From NCBI GenBank assembly GCA_938004015.1, contig CALKWU010000138.1, positions 1-25,333 on the forward strand: a stretch of DNA of 25,333 nucleotides. Reading direction: 5' to 3'. The notes beneath the pieces are model-generated. The model was given only the letters and a program-made list of their open reading frames with translations. It made no database searches and was not told where the DNA came from. This DNA comes from an uncultured Oceanobacillus sp. (GTDB lineage: Bacteria > Bacillota > Bacilli > Bacillales > Amphibacillaceae). Below are positions 15,783 through 23,606 of this stretch, one piece after another. A program made the position numbers and the translations under genes. Position 1 is the first letter of the stretch. Every line of letters starts with the position of its first letter.

Positions 15783-18170
15783 TTAATTGCGTAACGGTTT
15801 TCCTTTGACCAACATATGTTGCATGCGTGCTTGCGTTTTCGGTTCACCAATCAAGCTGAGGAATGCTTCCCTCTCCAAATCGAGCATCGTCTGTTCATCA
15901 ATGACCGTTCCTTCCTTCACCCTTCCTCCAGATAAGACATAGGCGAGTTTTTCGGCGATTTTCACATCGTGTTCGGACGCATAACCGCTAAGCTGCATAT
16001 TTTTCGCCCCGAGAAGCATCGTCGCATATCCAGGATCGCCGACGACCGGAATTTTTTCCCGTGCCGGAGCCCGGTAACCTGCTTCCGCCAAGGCTAAAAC
16101 CTTTTGTTTCGCATCATAAATGATATGATCCGGATTAGCGCTGATCGCGTCGCCCTGATCCAAAAAGCCAAACTCTTGAGCTTCTTTTGCCGAGGTGGAC
16201 ACTTTTGCGGTCGCCACTTTTTCAAACACATCGATGGAAACTTTCGTCAAGTCTAAATCCACGTCTTTCGGCAGACTGCGCAATTGTTTCAAATACAATT
16301 CTTTCGTTCCCCCGCCACCCGGGATAAGTCCGACTCCGACTTCGACAAGTCCCATGTACGTCTCAGGCGATGCTTGAATTGCTGCAGCCGGTAAAGATAC
16401 TTCCGCACCTCCACCGAGTGTCATGTTGAATGGTGCGACGACAACCGGTTTGTCGGCGTATTTGATCGCCATCGTCATGTTTTGGAACTGACGGATCACC
16501 ATATCCAGTTCATAGAAGTTTTCATCTTGGGCTTCCATCAGCATCAATGCCAGGTTCGCACCGACACAGAAGTTCTTCCCTTGGTTGCCGATGACGAGAC
16601 CTTCATAGTTTTTCTCAGCTTCTTCGATGGCGTAATTCACCATTTGCATGACGTCCAAACCAATCGCGTTGTTCGGTGAATGGAACTCAAGTAAAAGCAC
16701 GCCATCACCGATATCTATCAAACTTGCACCGGTATTTTTCTTGATGACATTGTTTTCACTTTTATAGAGTCTGAGATTGATTTCCTTTTTATTCGTCTTC
16801 AGCTCTTGATAGTCTTCGCCGTCAAAGTATAAAAGTTTTCCGTTTTCCATTTTGTAAAAGGAGTCATGACCTTTTTCCAACAACTCCAACACCCAAGCAG
16901 GTATCTTTTCCCCTTCGTTTTTCATACGTTCGACGGACTGTTTCAGACCGATGGCATCCCAGGTTTCAAATGGACCGAGCTCCCAACCGAAACCCCATTT
17001 CATCGCATGGTCGATCGCCGTAATATCATCTGCGATTTCACCGACCAAGTCCGCTGAATAGAGGAGAGCCGGTTTCAAGATCGACCAGAGCAGATCGGAT
17101 GCCGGGTCGCCATTCGCGGAAATAAGCGCTTTCATTTTAGCGCGTGTTCCTTTTGCCTGTTTCGCCATTTCCACTGCTGGTGTTTTCAGTTTCTTCCTTT
17201 CTCCATACTCCAACGTTTCCGGATTGAGTTCGTAAATGACCCCGTCCTCTTTCTTATAGAATCCTTGTCCGCTTTTAGCTCCAAGCCAACCGTTCTCCAC
17301 CATTTTCTTCATGAAAGCCGGCGGATCGAAAACTTGTTTTTCTTCCCCTTCCACTTTGTCATAGACGTTTTTTGCAACGTGGAGGAATGTATCCAAGCCG
17401 ACAACGTCCAATGTGCGGAATGTGGCGCTTTTCGGTCTGCCGATGAGCGGCCCGGTGATCGAATCCACTTCACCGATACTGAATCCTTTGTCAAGCATTT
17501 CCCGTAACGTGATGAGTAAACCATATGTCCCGATCCGGTTTGCGATGAAGTTCGGCGTGTCCTTCGCTTCGACGACTCCTTTGCCGAGGACATTTTCACC
17601 GAATTCTTTCATGAAAGAAAGCACGGCTTCGTCCGTATATTTCGTCGGAATCACTTCCAACAACTTCAAATAACGCGGTGGATTGAAGAAATGTGTGCCG
17701 AGGAAATGTTGTTTCATTTCATCGCTGCATTCTTCAATCATCGCTTCGACGGAGATACCCGACGTATTGGAACTGACGATTGTCCCTGGCCTCCGGAATC
17801 GATCGACTTGCGCAAATACTTGCTTTTTGATGTCTAAGTTTTCCGTTACAACCTCGATGATCCAATCCGCTTCTTCCAATCTTGCCATATCATCTTCAAA
17901 GTTACCGATTTCAATGAGATCCAGGCTCGCTTTCGAGGTGATCGGTGACGGTTTTTGTTTCAGTAACCCCTTTTTGGCATTTGCCGCCAAGCGGTTTCTC
18001 ACTTGTTTGTCTTCCAGTGTCAACCCTTGTTTTTCTTCTTCCGGCGTCAGTTTGTCCGGTACGATATCCAACATCAATACAGGAATGCCGATGTTCGCCA
18101 AATGAGCAGCGATTCCCGATCCCATGACACCGGAGCCTAAAACTGCAGCTCGTTTGATTGCCTGTTTCAT
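15783..18170 (-). CDS. fadN: 3-hydroxyacyl-CoA dehydrogenase / enoyl-CoA hydratase FadN
   Basis: FadN carries the two middle steps of beta-oxidation in one chain. The protein is 795 residues from ATG 18168-18170. An N-terminal NAD-binding Rossmann motif GSGVMGSGIAAHL and the dehydrogenase segment THFFNPPRYLKLLEVIP are followed by NFIANRIGTYG and a C-terminal crotonase-like half with GNQGKNFCVGANL and GLIPGGGGTKE. The ending QARMQHMLVKGKPLRN matches Bacillus FadN as I recall it. An ATG one codon earlier is possible; the frame's further extension starts inside the FadR operator and is not credible. It is the first gene of fadNAE. Confidence 0.96.
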   Translation of the reverse strand: MKQAIKRAAVLGSGVMGSGIAAHLANIGIPVLMLDIVPDKLTPEEEKQGLTLEDKQVRNRLAANAKKGLLKQKPSPITSKASLDLIEIGNFEDDMARLEEADWIIEVVTENLDIKKQVFAQVDRFRRPGTIVSSNTSGISVEAMIEECSDEMKQHFLGTHFFNPPRYLKLLEVIPTKYTDEAVLSFMKEFGENVLGKGVVEAKDTPNFIANRIGTYGLLITLREMLDKGFSIGEVDSITGPLIGRPKSATFRTLDVVGLDTFLHVAKNVYDKVEGEEKQVFDPPAFMKKMVENGWLGAKSGQGFYKKEDGVIYELNPETLEYGERKKLKTPAVEMAKQAKGTRAKMKALISANGDPASDLLWSILKPALLYSADLVGEIADDITAIDHAMKWGFGWELGPFETWDAIGLKQSVERMKNEGEKIPAWVLELLEKGHDSFYKMENGKLLYFDGEDYQELKTNKKEINLRLYKSENNVIKKNTGASLIDIGDGVLLLEFHSPNNAIGLDVMQMVNYAIEEAEKNYEGLVIGNQGKNFCVGANLALMLMEAQDENFYELDMVIRQFQNMTMAIKYADKPVVVAPFNMTLGGGAEVSLPAAAIQASPETYMGLVEVGVGLIPGGGGTKELYLKQLRSLPKDVDLDLTKVSIDVFEKVATAKVSTSAKEAQEFGFLDQGDAISANPDHIIYDAKQKVLALAEAGYRAPAREKIPVVGDPGYATMLLGAKNMQLSGYASEHDVKIAEKLAYVLSGGRVKEGTVIDEQTMLDLEREAFLSLIGEPKTQARMQHMLVKGKPLRN

Positions 18171-18193
18171 CATTCTTCCCCCAATCCATTTTT

Positions 18194-18211
18194 TGAATGA
18201 ATACTCATTCA
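18194..18211 (-). promoter_or_regulatory. FadR (TetR family) operator of fadNAE
   Basis: TGAATGAATACTCATTCA is a near-perfect palindrome that fits the Bacillus FadR site TGAATGANTANTCATTCA. FadR is known to release this DNA when long-chain acyl-CoA accumulates. It lies about 25 bases upstream of fadN. Confidence 0.88.
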
Positions 18212-18215
18212 TTAT

Positions 18216-18245
18216 TTACCAAAAAAGAAGAGTGAACCCCTCTTC
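18216..18245 (-). other. Terminator-like hairpin in the fadN leader
   Basis: On the minus strand GAAGAG and CTCTTC form a short stem with a GGGTTCA loop followed by TTTTTT. An alternative pairing, AGTGAA with TTCACT, overlaps it. It lies between the candidate fadN promoter and the FadR operator; a function is not established. Confidence 0.4.
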
Positions 18246-18255
18246 ACTTATTTTC

Positions 18256-18284
18256 AGTATAAAATACTTTCTGATATTTCGCAA
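18256..18284 (-). promoter_or_regulatory. Candidate fadNAE promoter
   Basis: TTGCGA (18279-18284) and TATACT (18256-18261) are 17 bases apart on the minus strand. Transcription would start near 18249, about 40 bases before the FadR operator, so the repressor would act as a downstream roadblock unless a closer promoter exists. Confidence 0.45.
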
Positions 18285-18299
18285 TAACTATGTTTCAAA

Positions 18300-18406
18300 A
18301 TATAATAATATTTTATTTTTATGCACTTGCCATGATGATATGGTGGCACTTGATACTAAATGCTATGTTTTTTTCAGTTGTATCAAGTTGAAGCAAGTTG
18401 AGTCAT
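18300..18406. other. AT-rich spacer between fadN and znuA control regions
   Basis: I see no gene. It holds an inverted repeat CTTGATAC (18349-18356) / GTATCAAG (18380-18387) with a 23-base loop and a short direct repeat AAGTTGA/AAGTTGA just after it. Neither matches an operator I know. Confidence 0.3.
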
Positions 18407-18427
18407 AAATCGTAACCATTCCTATTT
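18407..18427 (+). promoter_or_regulatory. Zur box 1 (distal)
   Basis: This 21-base site begins AAATCGTAAC and ends CCTATTT. It agrees with the Bacillus Zur 9-1-9 consensus (AAATCGTAA, centre, TTACGATTT) at most positions, with a weaker right half. It lies two bases before the second box and upstream of the znuA -35. Confidence 0.6.
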
Positions 18428-18453
18428 ACAAATCGGAATGGTTACGATATGAT
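18425..18453 (+). promoter_or_regulatory. znuA promoter
   Basis: TTTACA (18425-18430) and TATGAT (18448-18453) are separated by 17 bases; each has five of six consensus bases. Zur box 2 fills the spacer and reaches the -10. Confidence 0.8.
18430..18450 (+). promoter_or_regulatory. Zur box 2 (core promoter)
   Basis: This 21-base site starts AAATCGGAAT and ends GGTTACGATAT, and fits the Zur consensus at about 17 of 20 defined positions. Its place between -35 and -10 means zinc-loaded Zur would block RNA polymerase. Together with box 1 it forms a 14-base inverted repeat (ATCGTAACCATTCC with GGAATGGTTACGAT). Confidence 0.8.
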
Positions 18454-18518
18454 AAAAGCTGATTCAAACCGGACGTTATTTGGAAAAACGAAATGGATTT
18501 ATTTTAGGGGGGAACACC

Positions 18519-19451
18519 GTGAAAGTATCGAAATTATTGATGATAGTGATTTTATCGTTAGTTTTTTCTGCCGGGTGTGCTGCGGCGGAACAAGATGATG
18601 AAAATAACTCGGAAACAATCTATACAACGATATATCCACTGCAATTCCTCGTCGAACAAATCAGCGGCGGAACAATAGAGGCCATTTCCGTCTACCCTCC
18701 TGGGGTGGACGAACATACGTATGAACCGACAGCGAAAGAAATTACGGAAATTGCGGATGGCGATGCTTTCCTATATATAGGCGCCGGTTTGGAGGCTTTG
18801 GCAACGACCGTCGCAAATGCTCTGGACAATCAAGATGTGGAACTGATTGAAATCGGCAAACATGAAGAAATTTTCTTATCCGGAGAACATCACCATCATG
18901 ATGAAAATGATGACCTCCATCATCCGAGTGACATCGATCCGCATATTTGGCTCGACCCGCTTGCGATGATCGAGATGGCACATATCATTAAAGACGAATT
19001 GATTGAATTATACCCGGAAGAACGAGATGTTTTTGAAGAAAACCTCGTCCATCTGGAAGAAGAATTACAAACATTGCATGAAGAATATGCCGAACTAATC
19101 GACGGAAAAGAAAACAAAAAACTCCTCGTCACCCATGCTGCATTCGGCTATTGGGAAGAACGCTACGGCATCGAACAAGTTGCCATCCATGGCTTGTCGA
19201 CGGAGAACGAACCTTCCCAAAAGGAATTGATCGAAATCATCGAGACAGCGAACGAACACCAGATGGAATATATCATTTTTGAACAAAACGTAACGACGCG
19301 GACAGCGGAAGTCATTCAAGAAGAAATTGGTGCAGAACCATTAATTCTTCATAATCTCGCCGTACTGACGGAAGAAGATCTTGCGGAAAAAAGGGATTAT
19401 TTGTCGATTATGCGGGATAATTTGGAAGTGCTCGATACCGCCTTGGATTGA
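18519..19451 (+). CDS. znuA: Zinc ABC transporter substrate-binding lipoprotein ZnuA
   Basis: ZnuA captures zinc outside the cell for the ZnuBC importer. From GTG 18519-18521, which follows AGGGGGG by about six bases, the precursor is 310 residues. It has a signal peptide and lipobox FSAGC (Cys20), the cluster A-I fold with GVDEHTYEPTAKEI, and a short acidic/His-rich loop GEHHHHDENDDLHHPSD before the ligand motif DPHIWLDP. Further ligand regions are LLVTHAAFGYW and the C-terminal YIIFEQN. It is the first gene of znuA-znuC-znuB-zur, directly behind the Zur boxes. A 13-residue upstream extension lacks a ribosome site. Confidence 0.95.
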   Translation: MKVSKLLMIVILSLVFSAGCAAAEQDDENNSETIYTTIYPLQFLVEQISGGTIEAISVYPPGVDEHTYEPTAKEITEIADGDAFLYIGAGLEALATTVANALDNQDVELIEIGKHEEIFLSGEHHHHDENDDLHHPSDIDPHIWLDPLAMIEMAHIIKDELIELYPEERDVFEENLVHLEEELQTLHEEYAELIDGKENKKLLVTHAAFGYWEERYGIEQVAIHGLSTENEPSQKELIEIIETANEHQMEYIIFEQNVTTRTAEVIQEEIGAEPLILHNLAVLTEEDLAEKRDYLSIMRDNLEVLDTALD

Positions 19452-19473
19452 GTGCGCGAAAGGAAGTGTGCAT

Positions 19474-20229
19474 ATGAATCGACCGATTGTCACGATGAAA
19501 AATGTAAGTTTTTCATATGGGAATAAACGGATTTTGGACAACATCCAATTTGAAATCCCGAGAAGAAAATTCATGGGGCTTGTCGGGCCGAACGGTGGCG
19601 GGAAGACGACAATGATCAAATTGATCCTCGGCTTATTGGAGCCAGATGAAGGAGAAATCAAATTATTCGATACACCGATTGGGAAATTTCAAGAACGGGA
19701 AAAAATCGGTTTTGTATCGCAAAAAGCGAACAGTTTCAATCGGGATTTTCCGGCGACGGTGTTCGAAGTCGTTTCCACCGGCTTGACGGCGAAACTCGGG
19801 TATCTGCGATTTTTAAAGAAGAAACATAAAAGTAAAATCGTTAAAGCTCTTGAAATGGTCGACATGGTCGATTACCTCGATGAAAATATCGGGAATCTTT
19901 CCGGTGGACAACAACAACGTATTTTCATCGCCCGGGCACTGGTGAATGAGCCCGAATTACTCATTCTTGATGAACCGACCGTCGGAATTGATGAAGCCAA
20001 TGTGAAACGCTTCTATGAATTGCTCCATCAGTTGAACACGGAACAAAACATCACGTTGCTTTTAGTCACTCATGATACAGGCATCATGACGGAATATGCG
20101 ACCGATATTGTTTATTTGAACAAAACATTGCACTTTCATGGAAATCCGGAAGAATATTCATCGCTTTCCGATGAAGAGTTATCGAAATTCTACGGTCATC
20201 GGGTGATGGCAATCACCCACGACGCATAA
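19474..20229 (+). CDS. znuC: Zinc ABC transporter ATP-binding protein ZnuC
   Basis: This is the ATPase of the zinc importer. The protein is 251 residues from ATG 19474-19476, which follows AAGGAAG. It has Walker A GPNGGGKTT, Q-loop VSQKAN, signature LSGGQQQR, Walker B LLILDEPTVGID and H-loop LLVTHD. It lies 22 bases after znuA. The frame extends upstream into the end of znuA, but that part is in a different frame of a real gene and is discarded. Confidence 0.95.
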   Translation: MNRPIVTMKNVSFSYGNKRILDNIQFEIPRRKFMGLVGPNGGGKTTMIKLILGLLEPDEGEIKLFDTPIGKFQEREKIGFVSQKANSFNRDFPATVFEVVSTGLTAKLGYLRFLKKKHKSKIVKALEMVDMVDYLDENIGNLSGGQQQRIFIARALVNEPELLILDEPTVGIDEANVKRFYELLHQLNTEQNITLLLVTHDTGIMTEYATDIVYLNKTLHFHGNPEEYSSLSDEELSKFYGHRVMAITHDA

Positions 20230-20242
20230 CGGGGGACATCAA

Positions 20243-21091
20243 ATGCTGGCTGACTTTTTGCAATATGACTTTTTAAGATACACATTTTATACGGGAATAT
20301 TGATTGGTATCATCGCACCACTTCTCGGGACATTCATCGTGGTCAGACGTCTGTCGTTGATTGCTGATGCCTTATCCCATGTGACTTTGGCGGGGATCGC
20401 TTTTGGACTGATGGTGGAAAAACTATTCATCATCACTTTTCCGCCCATATACAGCGGAATGGTGTTTTCCGTCATCGGTTCGATTTTCATTGAAAAACTG
20501 CGGACGGTTTACCGGTCCTTCCAAGAATTGGCGATACCGATCATTTTATCTGCAGGGGTCGGATTGAGTGTCATTTTCATTTCTGTCGCCAATGGCTTCA
20601 ATACCGATTTATTCGGTTACTTGTTCGGGTCGGTTTCCGCTGTAGGAAGAAATGATTTCATCTTGATATTTATCATCTTTTTCATTGTGGTCACGATTGT
20701 CGTCTTGTTTTATAAAGAACTCTTCACTTTGTCTTTCGATGAAGAATACGCTACGATATCCGGTATCCATACGAAACGGATCCACCTGCTTTTCATTGTC
20801 CTTACATCTTTAGTGATTGCAGCTTCCATGCGCATTGTCGGGGTCCTCCTCGTATCCGCCTTGATGACGTTGCCTGTAGCAGCAGCCATGCGAATCGCCA
20901 AGGGTTTTAAACAGATGGTGTTTTTATCTGTTCTATTTGGTGAAATATCTGTTATCATAGGGATAATAACAGGATATTATCTGAATATCCCACCAGGCGG
21001 AACGATTGTCATGATTGCCGTTTTGATTTTGCTTGCCGCAATTCCATATAAGCAGAGACGGAAATCTATCAGTGAAGTGAGGGATGCCTAA
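20243..21091 (+). CDS. znuB: Zinc ABC transporter permease ZnuB
   Basis: This is the membrane permease of the ABC-3 (metal) family, 282 residues with about eight hydrophobic helices. The family motifs PLLGTFIVVRRLSLIADALSH near the N-terminus and AASMRIVGVLLVSALMTLPVAAA in the C-terminal half are present. The zinc rather than manganese assignment comes from the Zur boxes and the linked zur. It lies 13 bases after znuC and overlaps zur by one base (TAATG). Confidence 0.95.
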   Translation: MLADFLQYDFLRYTFYTGILIGIIAPLLGTFIVVRRLSLIADALSHVTLAGIAFGLMVEKLFIITFPPIYSGMVFSVIGSIFIEKLRTVYRSFQELAIPIILSAGVGLSVIFISVANGFNTDLFGYLFGSVSAVGRNDFILIFIIFFIVVTIVVLFYKELFTLSFDEEYATISGIHTKRIHLLFIVLTSLVIAASMRIVGVLLVSALMTLPVAAAMRIAKGFKQMVFLSVLFGEISVIIGIITGYYLNIPPGGTIVMIAVLILLAAIPYKQRRKSISEVRDA

Positions 21092-21504
21092 TGGATTTGA
21101 AAGAAGCAATCGAGTTGTTGAAAAAAAAAGGCTATAAAACGACGGGACGCAGAAAGGATATTTTGACCTTTTTCGAAAAAGCTGATGGTTATCGTACAGC
21201 GAAAGATCTCATTGAATTTATGGAAACGAAATACGAAGGGATCAGTCCGGATACGGTTTACCGCAACTTGCATCTTTATCATGAAATGAATATTTTGGAA
21301 AGCACCGAACTGAACGGGGAAAAACATTTCCGGATGAAATGCGCCCCCCATCACCATCATCATTTCATCTGCAATAATTGCGGGAAAACGAAAGACATCG
21401 ATGTTTGTCCAATGGAGGAAGTCGCAGAAAAACTGAAAAACTATATGATTGAAGATCATAAGTTTGAAATCTACGGCTTATGTCCGACTTGCCAAGTTGC
21501 TTAA
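21091..21504 (+). CDS. zur: Zinc uptake regulator Zur (Fur family)
   Basis: Zur is a zinc-sensing repressor with 137 residues. An N-terminal winged helix (GYKTTGRRKDILTFF, SPDTVYRNLHLYHEM) is followed by the sensing region MKCAPHHHHHFICNNCGKTKDID. The structural zinc site is complete: CNNC and a C-terminal CPTC. Fur and PerR share this plan, so the zinc assignment rests on its place in the znu operon and the upstream boxes. It would repress its own operon. It overlaps znuB by one base, so zinc importer and sensor are cotranslated. Confidence 0.92.
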   Translation: MDLKEAIELLKKKGYKTTGRRKDILTFFEKADGYRTAKDLIEFMETKYEGISPDTVYRNLHLYHEMNILESTELNGEKHFRMKCAPHHHHHFICNNCGKTKDIDVCPMEEVAEKLKNYMIEDHKFEIYGLCPTCQVA

Positions 21505-21537
21505 AAGGACACAGGGGTAACCAACCGGTGTCCTTTT
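21503..21537 (+). terminator. Terminator of the znu-zur operon
   Basis: AAAAGGACAC (21503-21512) pairs with GTGTCCTTTT (21528-21537), ending in a T-run, directly at the zur stop codon. Confidence 0.93.
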
Positions 21538-21634
21538 TCCATGTCGTCCCGATTTGTTTTTCCGAAAAATAAGGACATTTTGTCTAAATTCGTGTATACT
21601 ACTACTAGACATAATCGTTTTAGGAGTTTTGCTG

Positions 21635-22099
21635 ATGAAAAACTATAAAGGATTTTTTATGTTTTTGCTTTTGATTCTTTCCATTTGTTTCATTGTTTTT
21701 GTTGCAATTATGCAACACCGTTTCACCAATCCGGAGTTCCCGGAATTGTCCGGACAATCGGAAACAAACATCGTAGAAGCTCAAGGAAAAAGTGTGGACG
21801 ACGAAAACGATGAGACAAATACAACCGACTCAGACGATGATGCTTCCACGAACGAAGAAGAAACAGCTTCAGAAGTCGAGGATGAAGATGAAGAATCTGA
21901 GGAAGTGACGATTTCCATCAGGACAGTCGATGCAGAAACATTGAACGCAAGAAGCGGTCCTGGGATCGACTATGAAATCACTGGGATCCTCGTCCAAGGA
22001 CAACAAGTTCAAGTGGAAGACACAGGAGGCGAATGGGTGAGAGTCATCACCGACGAATTCACCGGTTACGTCAACGCGCGCTATTTAACGGAAGAATGA
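21635..22099 (+). CDS. Membrane-anchored SH3b-domain protein
   Basis: The product is 154 residues from ATG 21635-21637, eight bases after TAGGAG. One N-terminal membrane helix (about 8-28) is followed by an acidic Asp/Glu/Ser linker (about 45-95) and a single C-terminal bacterial SH3 (SH3b) domain with LNARSGPGIDYEITGIL and GEWVRVITDEFTGYVNARYL. Such domains usually bind peptidoglycan in the cell-wall space, so an external wall-associated role is inferred. No catalytic domain is present. A -10-like TATACT lies about 40 bases upstream without a clear -35. It is convergent with the release-factor-like gene. Confidence 0.85.
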   Translation: MKNYKGFFMFLLLILSICFIVFVAIMQHRFTNPEFPELSGQSETNIVEAQGKSVDDENDETNTTDSDDDASTNEEETASEVEDEDEESEEVTISIRTVDAETLNARSGPGIDYEITGILVQGQQVQVEDTGGEWVRVITDEFTGYVNARYLTEE

Positions 22100-22118
22100 A
22101 AGCATCACTACATATTGG

Positions 22119-22148
22119 AAAGGCAGGGAATCATCCCCGCCTTTTTTT
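22119..22148. terminator. Bidirectional terminator between the SH3b gene and the VLRF1 gene
   Basis: AAAGGC-A-GGG pairs with CCC-C-GCCTTT around six bases, followed on the plus strand by TTTTTTT. The A-rich 5' flank gives a T-run on the minus strand as well, so it can serve both convergent genes. Confidence 0.85.
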
Positions 22149-22953
22149 ATGCAAGCACTTCTTCCAGCACTTTCGTTTCTTCATGGTCGAGCATATTTTT
22201 TTGGACAACCGCATCAATCCGCCGAGTCATCAATTTTTCCAATTCTTTTGCACTATCTGCTTCCCCGATTAAATAGATCCGTTCCCATTGGCAGTCTTTT
22301 GCGAGTTTATCGAGCTGAGGAGCGATTTTTTTGTACCAGCGATGGATGTTTGCTGCGAATCTGGATTCGAAACCGTCTTTTTGGGTGTTCGGACCAAATG
22401 CACCTGCACTGGTCGGACGACGTGGTCCCTGTTTCACACGCCAATTTTCCGTGTCGAAATCCAACTCGAAAACCGTTGTACCTTTAATACGGTTCGTCTC
22501 CGAATCGATGACTTTGATTTGATTTTGTTGAACGAGAATCACACCAAGTTTCGGATATCTTTCTTTCAATTCGATGAGTTGACCGATTTCCGGCGTCTCT
22601 TGCCAGTAAAACTCATTTTTCATCCGCATTTGCACACATTTCGCAAACCATACTTCATCATCTGCGGTCGCAAAAATGATGACTCCCCGTTGGAAGTTTT
22701 GTTCATTTTCTTTGATGAAAGCAGTCGCTTTCTTTTTCACTTTCAAAAAGTTTTCCAATTCTTCTTTATTATTGCTCTGTTTTAAGTATGTTTCAAAGTT
22801 CCGCATCCCGTTCTTGAAGTGGATTTTCCACTTTCCCCCGCGTTGGTTGGGGTCAGAACGATCGGTATTCAAATACATCGTGAAAACTTTATTTGCTCCT
22901 TCTGTGCGCACATCCCGAAGCCACTCAATCGTTTCGGTGATGGTGAGACTCAT
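22147..22953 (-). CDS. VLRF1-family aeRF1-type release-factor-like protein
   Basis: The 268-residue protein resembles the bacterial relatives of archaeal/eukaryotic peptide release factor 1 (baeRF/VLRF1 group). It has an N-terminal domain that includes VFTMYLNTDRSDPNQRGGKWKIHF, a middle segment KLGVILVQQNQIKVIDSE, and the loop ARRPTSAGAFGP-type region around RRPTSAGAFGPNTQKDGFESR, followed by FAANIHRWYKKIAPQL. The equivalent loop in true release factors holds GGQ; here that triplet is missing and a Gln sits in NTQKD. Known work proposes ribosome rescue roles for this group; the exact function in this organism is inference. AGGAGGCG supports the start. An imperfect palindrome lies upstream. 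Confidence 0.75.
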   Translation of the reverse strand: MSLTITETIEWLRDVRTEGANKVFTMYLNTDRSDPNQRGGKWKIHFKNGMRNFETYLKQSNNKEELENFLKVKKKATAFIKENEQNFQRGVIIFATADDEVWFAKCVQMRMKNEFYWQETPEIGQLIELKERYPKLGVILVQQNQIKVIDSETNRIKGTTVFELDFDTENWRVKQGPRRPTSAGAFGPNTQKDGFESRFAANIHRWYKKIAPQLDKLAKDCQWERIYLIGEADSAKELEKLMTRRIDAVVQKNMLDHEETKVLEEVLA

Positions 22954-23000
22954 TCAATCGCCTCCTATTTATGATCATGAAATTTTTGTTCTTCTTCTAT

Positions 23001-23026
23001 TTAACCTTATTAAGGTACGGTTAAAC
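23001..23026 (-). promoter_or_regulatory. Nested palindrome upstream of the VLRF1 gene
   Basis: TTTAACC (23001-23007) and GGTTAAA (23020-23026) flank a perfect palindrome ACCTTATTAAGGT (23005-23017). It lies between the moxR remnant and the release-factor-like gene and could be an operator or a small hairpin; no matching regulator is known to me. Confidence 0.35.
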
Positions 23027-23037
23027 ATAAGAAGGCT

Positions 23038-23496
23038 TTATCTGTATGTCATGCTTTCAATCGGGTTTTGTGTGGTAAGAACGATGAATGGCGGCTCCAA
23101 AGCAATCCGTTCCCCATCGATCGTCGTTTGTTTTTCTTCCATCACTTCCAATAAGCTCGACTGGGTTTTCGGTGTCGCCCGGTTTATTTCATCAACTAAT
23201 AGAATATTGGTCACGACCGGACCGAATCTCAGCTCAAATTCTTGAGTTTTCGGGTTGAAAAAACGGATGCCGGTGATGTCACTCGGTAACACGTCCGGAG
23301 TGAATTGCACTCGCTTGAAGTCGCCTGAAATGATTTGTGCAAAACGTTTTGCAAGTTTCGTTTTCCCGGTTCCCGGAACACTTTCCAAAAGTACATGCCC
23401 TTCCGCAAGAAGTGCAGTGAACAATAATCCCACCACGGTTTCTTTGCCATAAATGACTTGGTTCAATGCATTCATCGATTGTTTCACTTTATCCAT
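23038..23496 (-). pseudogene. MoxR-family AAA+ ATPase, C-terminally truncated
   Basis: From ATG 23494-23496 there are 152 residues; intact MoxR proteins have about 310-330. The N-terminal half is intact: Walker A ESVPGTGKTK (39-48), FKRVQFTPDVLPSDITG, Walker B LLVDEINRA and sensor 1 TTQNPIE. Directly after QNPIE the chain ends in SMTYR, where homologues continue EGTYPLPEAQLDRF. The helical lid and sensor 2 are missing, and no downstream DUF58 or transglutaminase partner is present. Only 84 bases separate the stop from the next gene, and no remnant of the lost half is seen. It is most likely a deletion relic; a stable short protein cannot be excluded. An earlier ATG (MSC) overlaps the ribosome site and is less likely. 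Confidence 0.8.
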
Positions 23497-23569
23497 ACAT
23501 GACATCCTTTTTCCTTATTTTTCGATTTATCTAATAATAACATATATTAAAAAACCTTTCTATCTCTCC

Positions 23570-23602
23570 AAAAGAAAAAAGACAAGCATTCCGCTTGCCT
23601 TT
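23570..23602 (-). terminator. Terminator of the CorC-type gene
   Basis: AAAGACAAGC (23578-23587) pairs with GCTTGCCTTT (23593-23602) around five bases with one G-T pair. The minus-strand exit is TTTTTTC-rich. Confidence 0.85.
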
Positions 23603-23606
23603 CGCT

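Noticed and set aside
15245..15808. A 187-codon plus-strand open frame
   Set aside because: Antisense shadow of fadA.
15764..15850. 29-residue N-terminal extension of FadA
   Set aside because: It overlaps the end of fadN, lacks a ribosome site and is not found in thiolases; the GTG at 15761-15763 gives the family length of 391.
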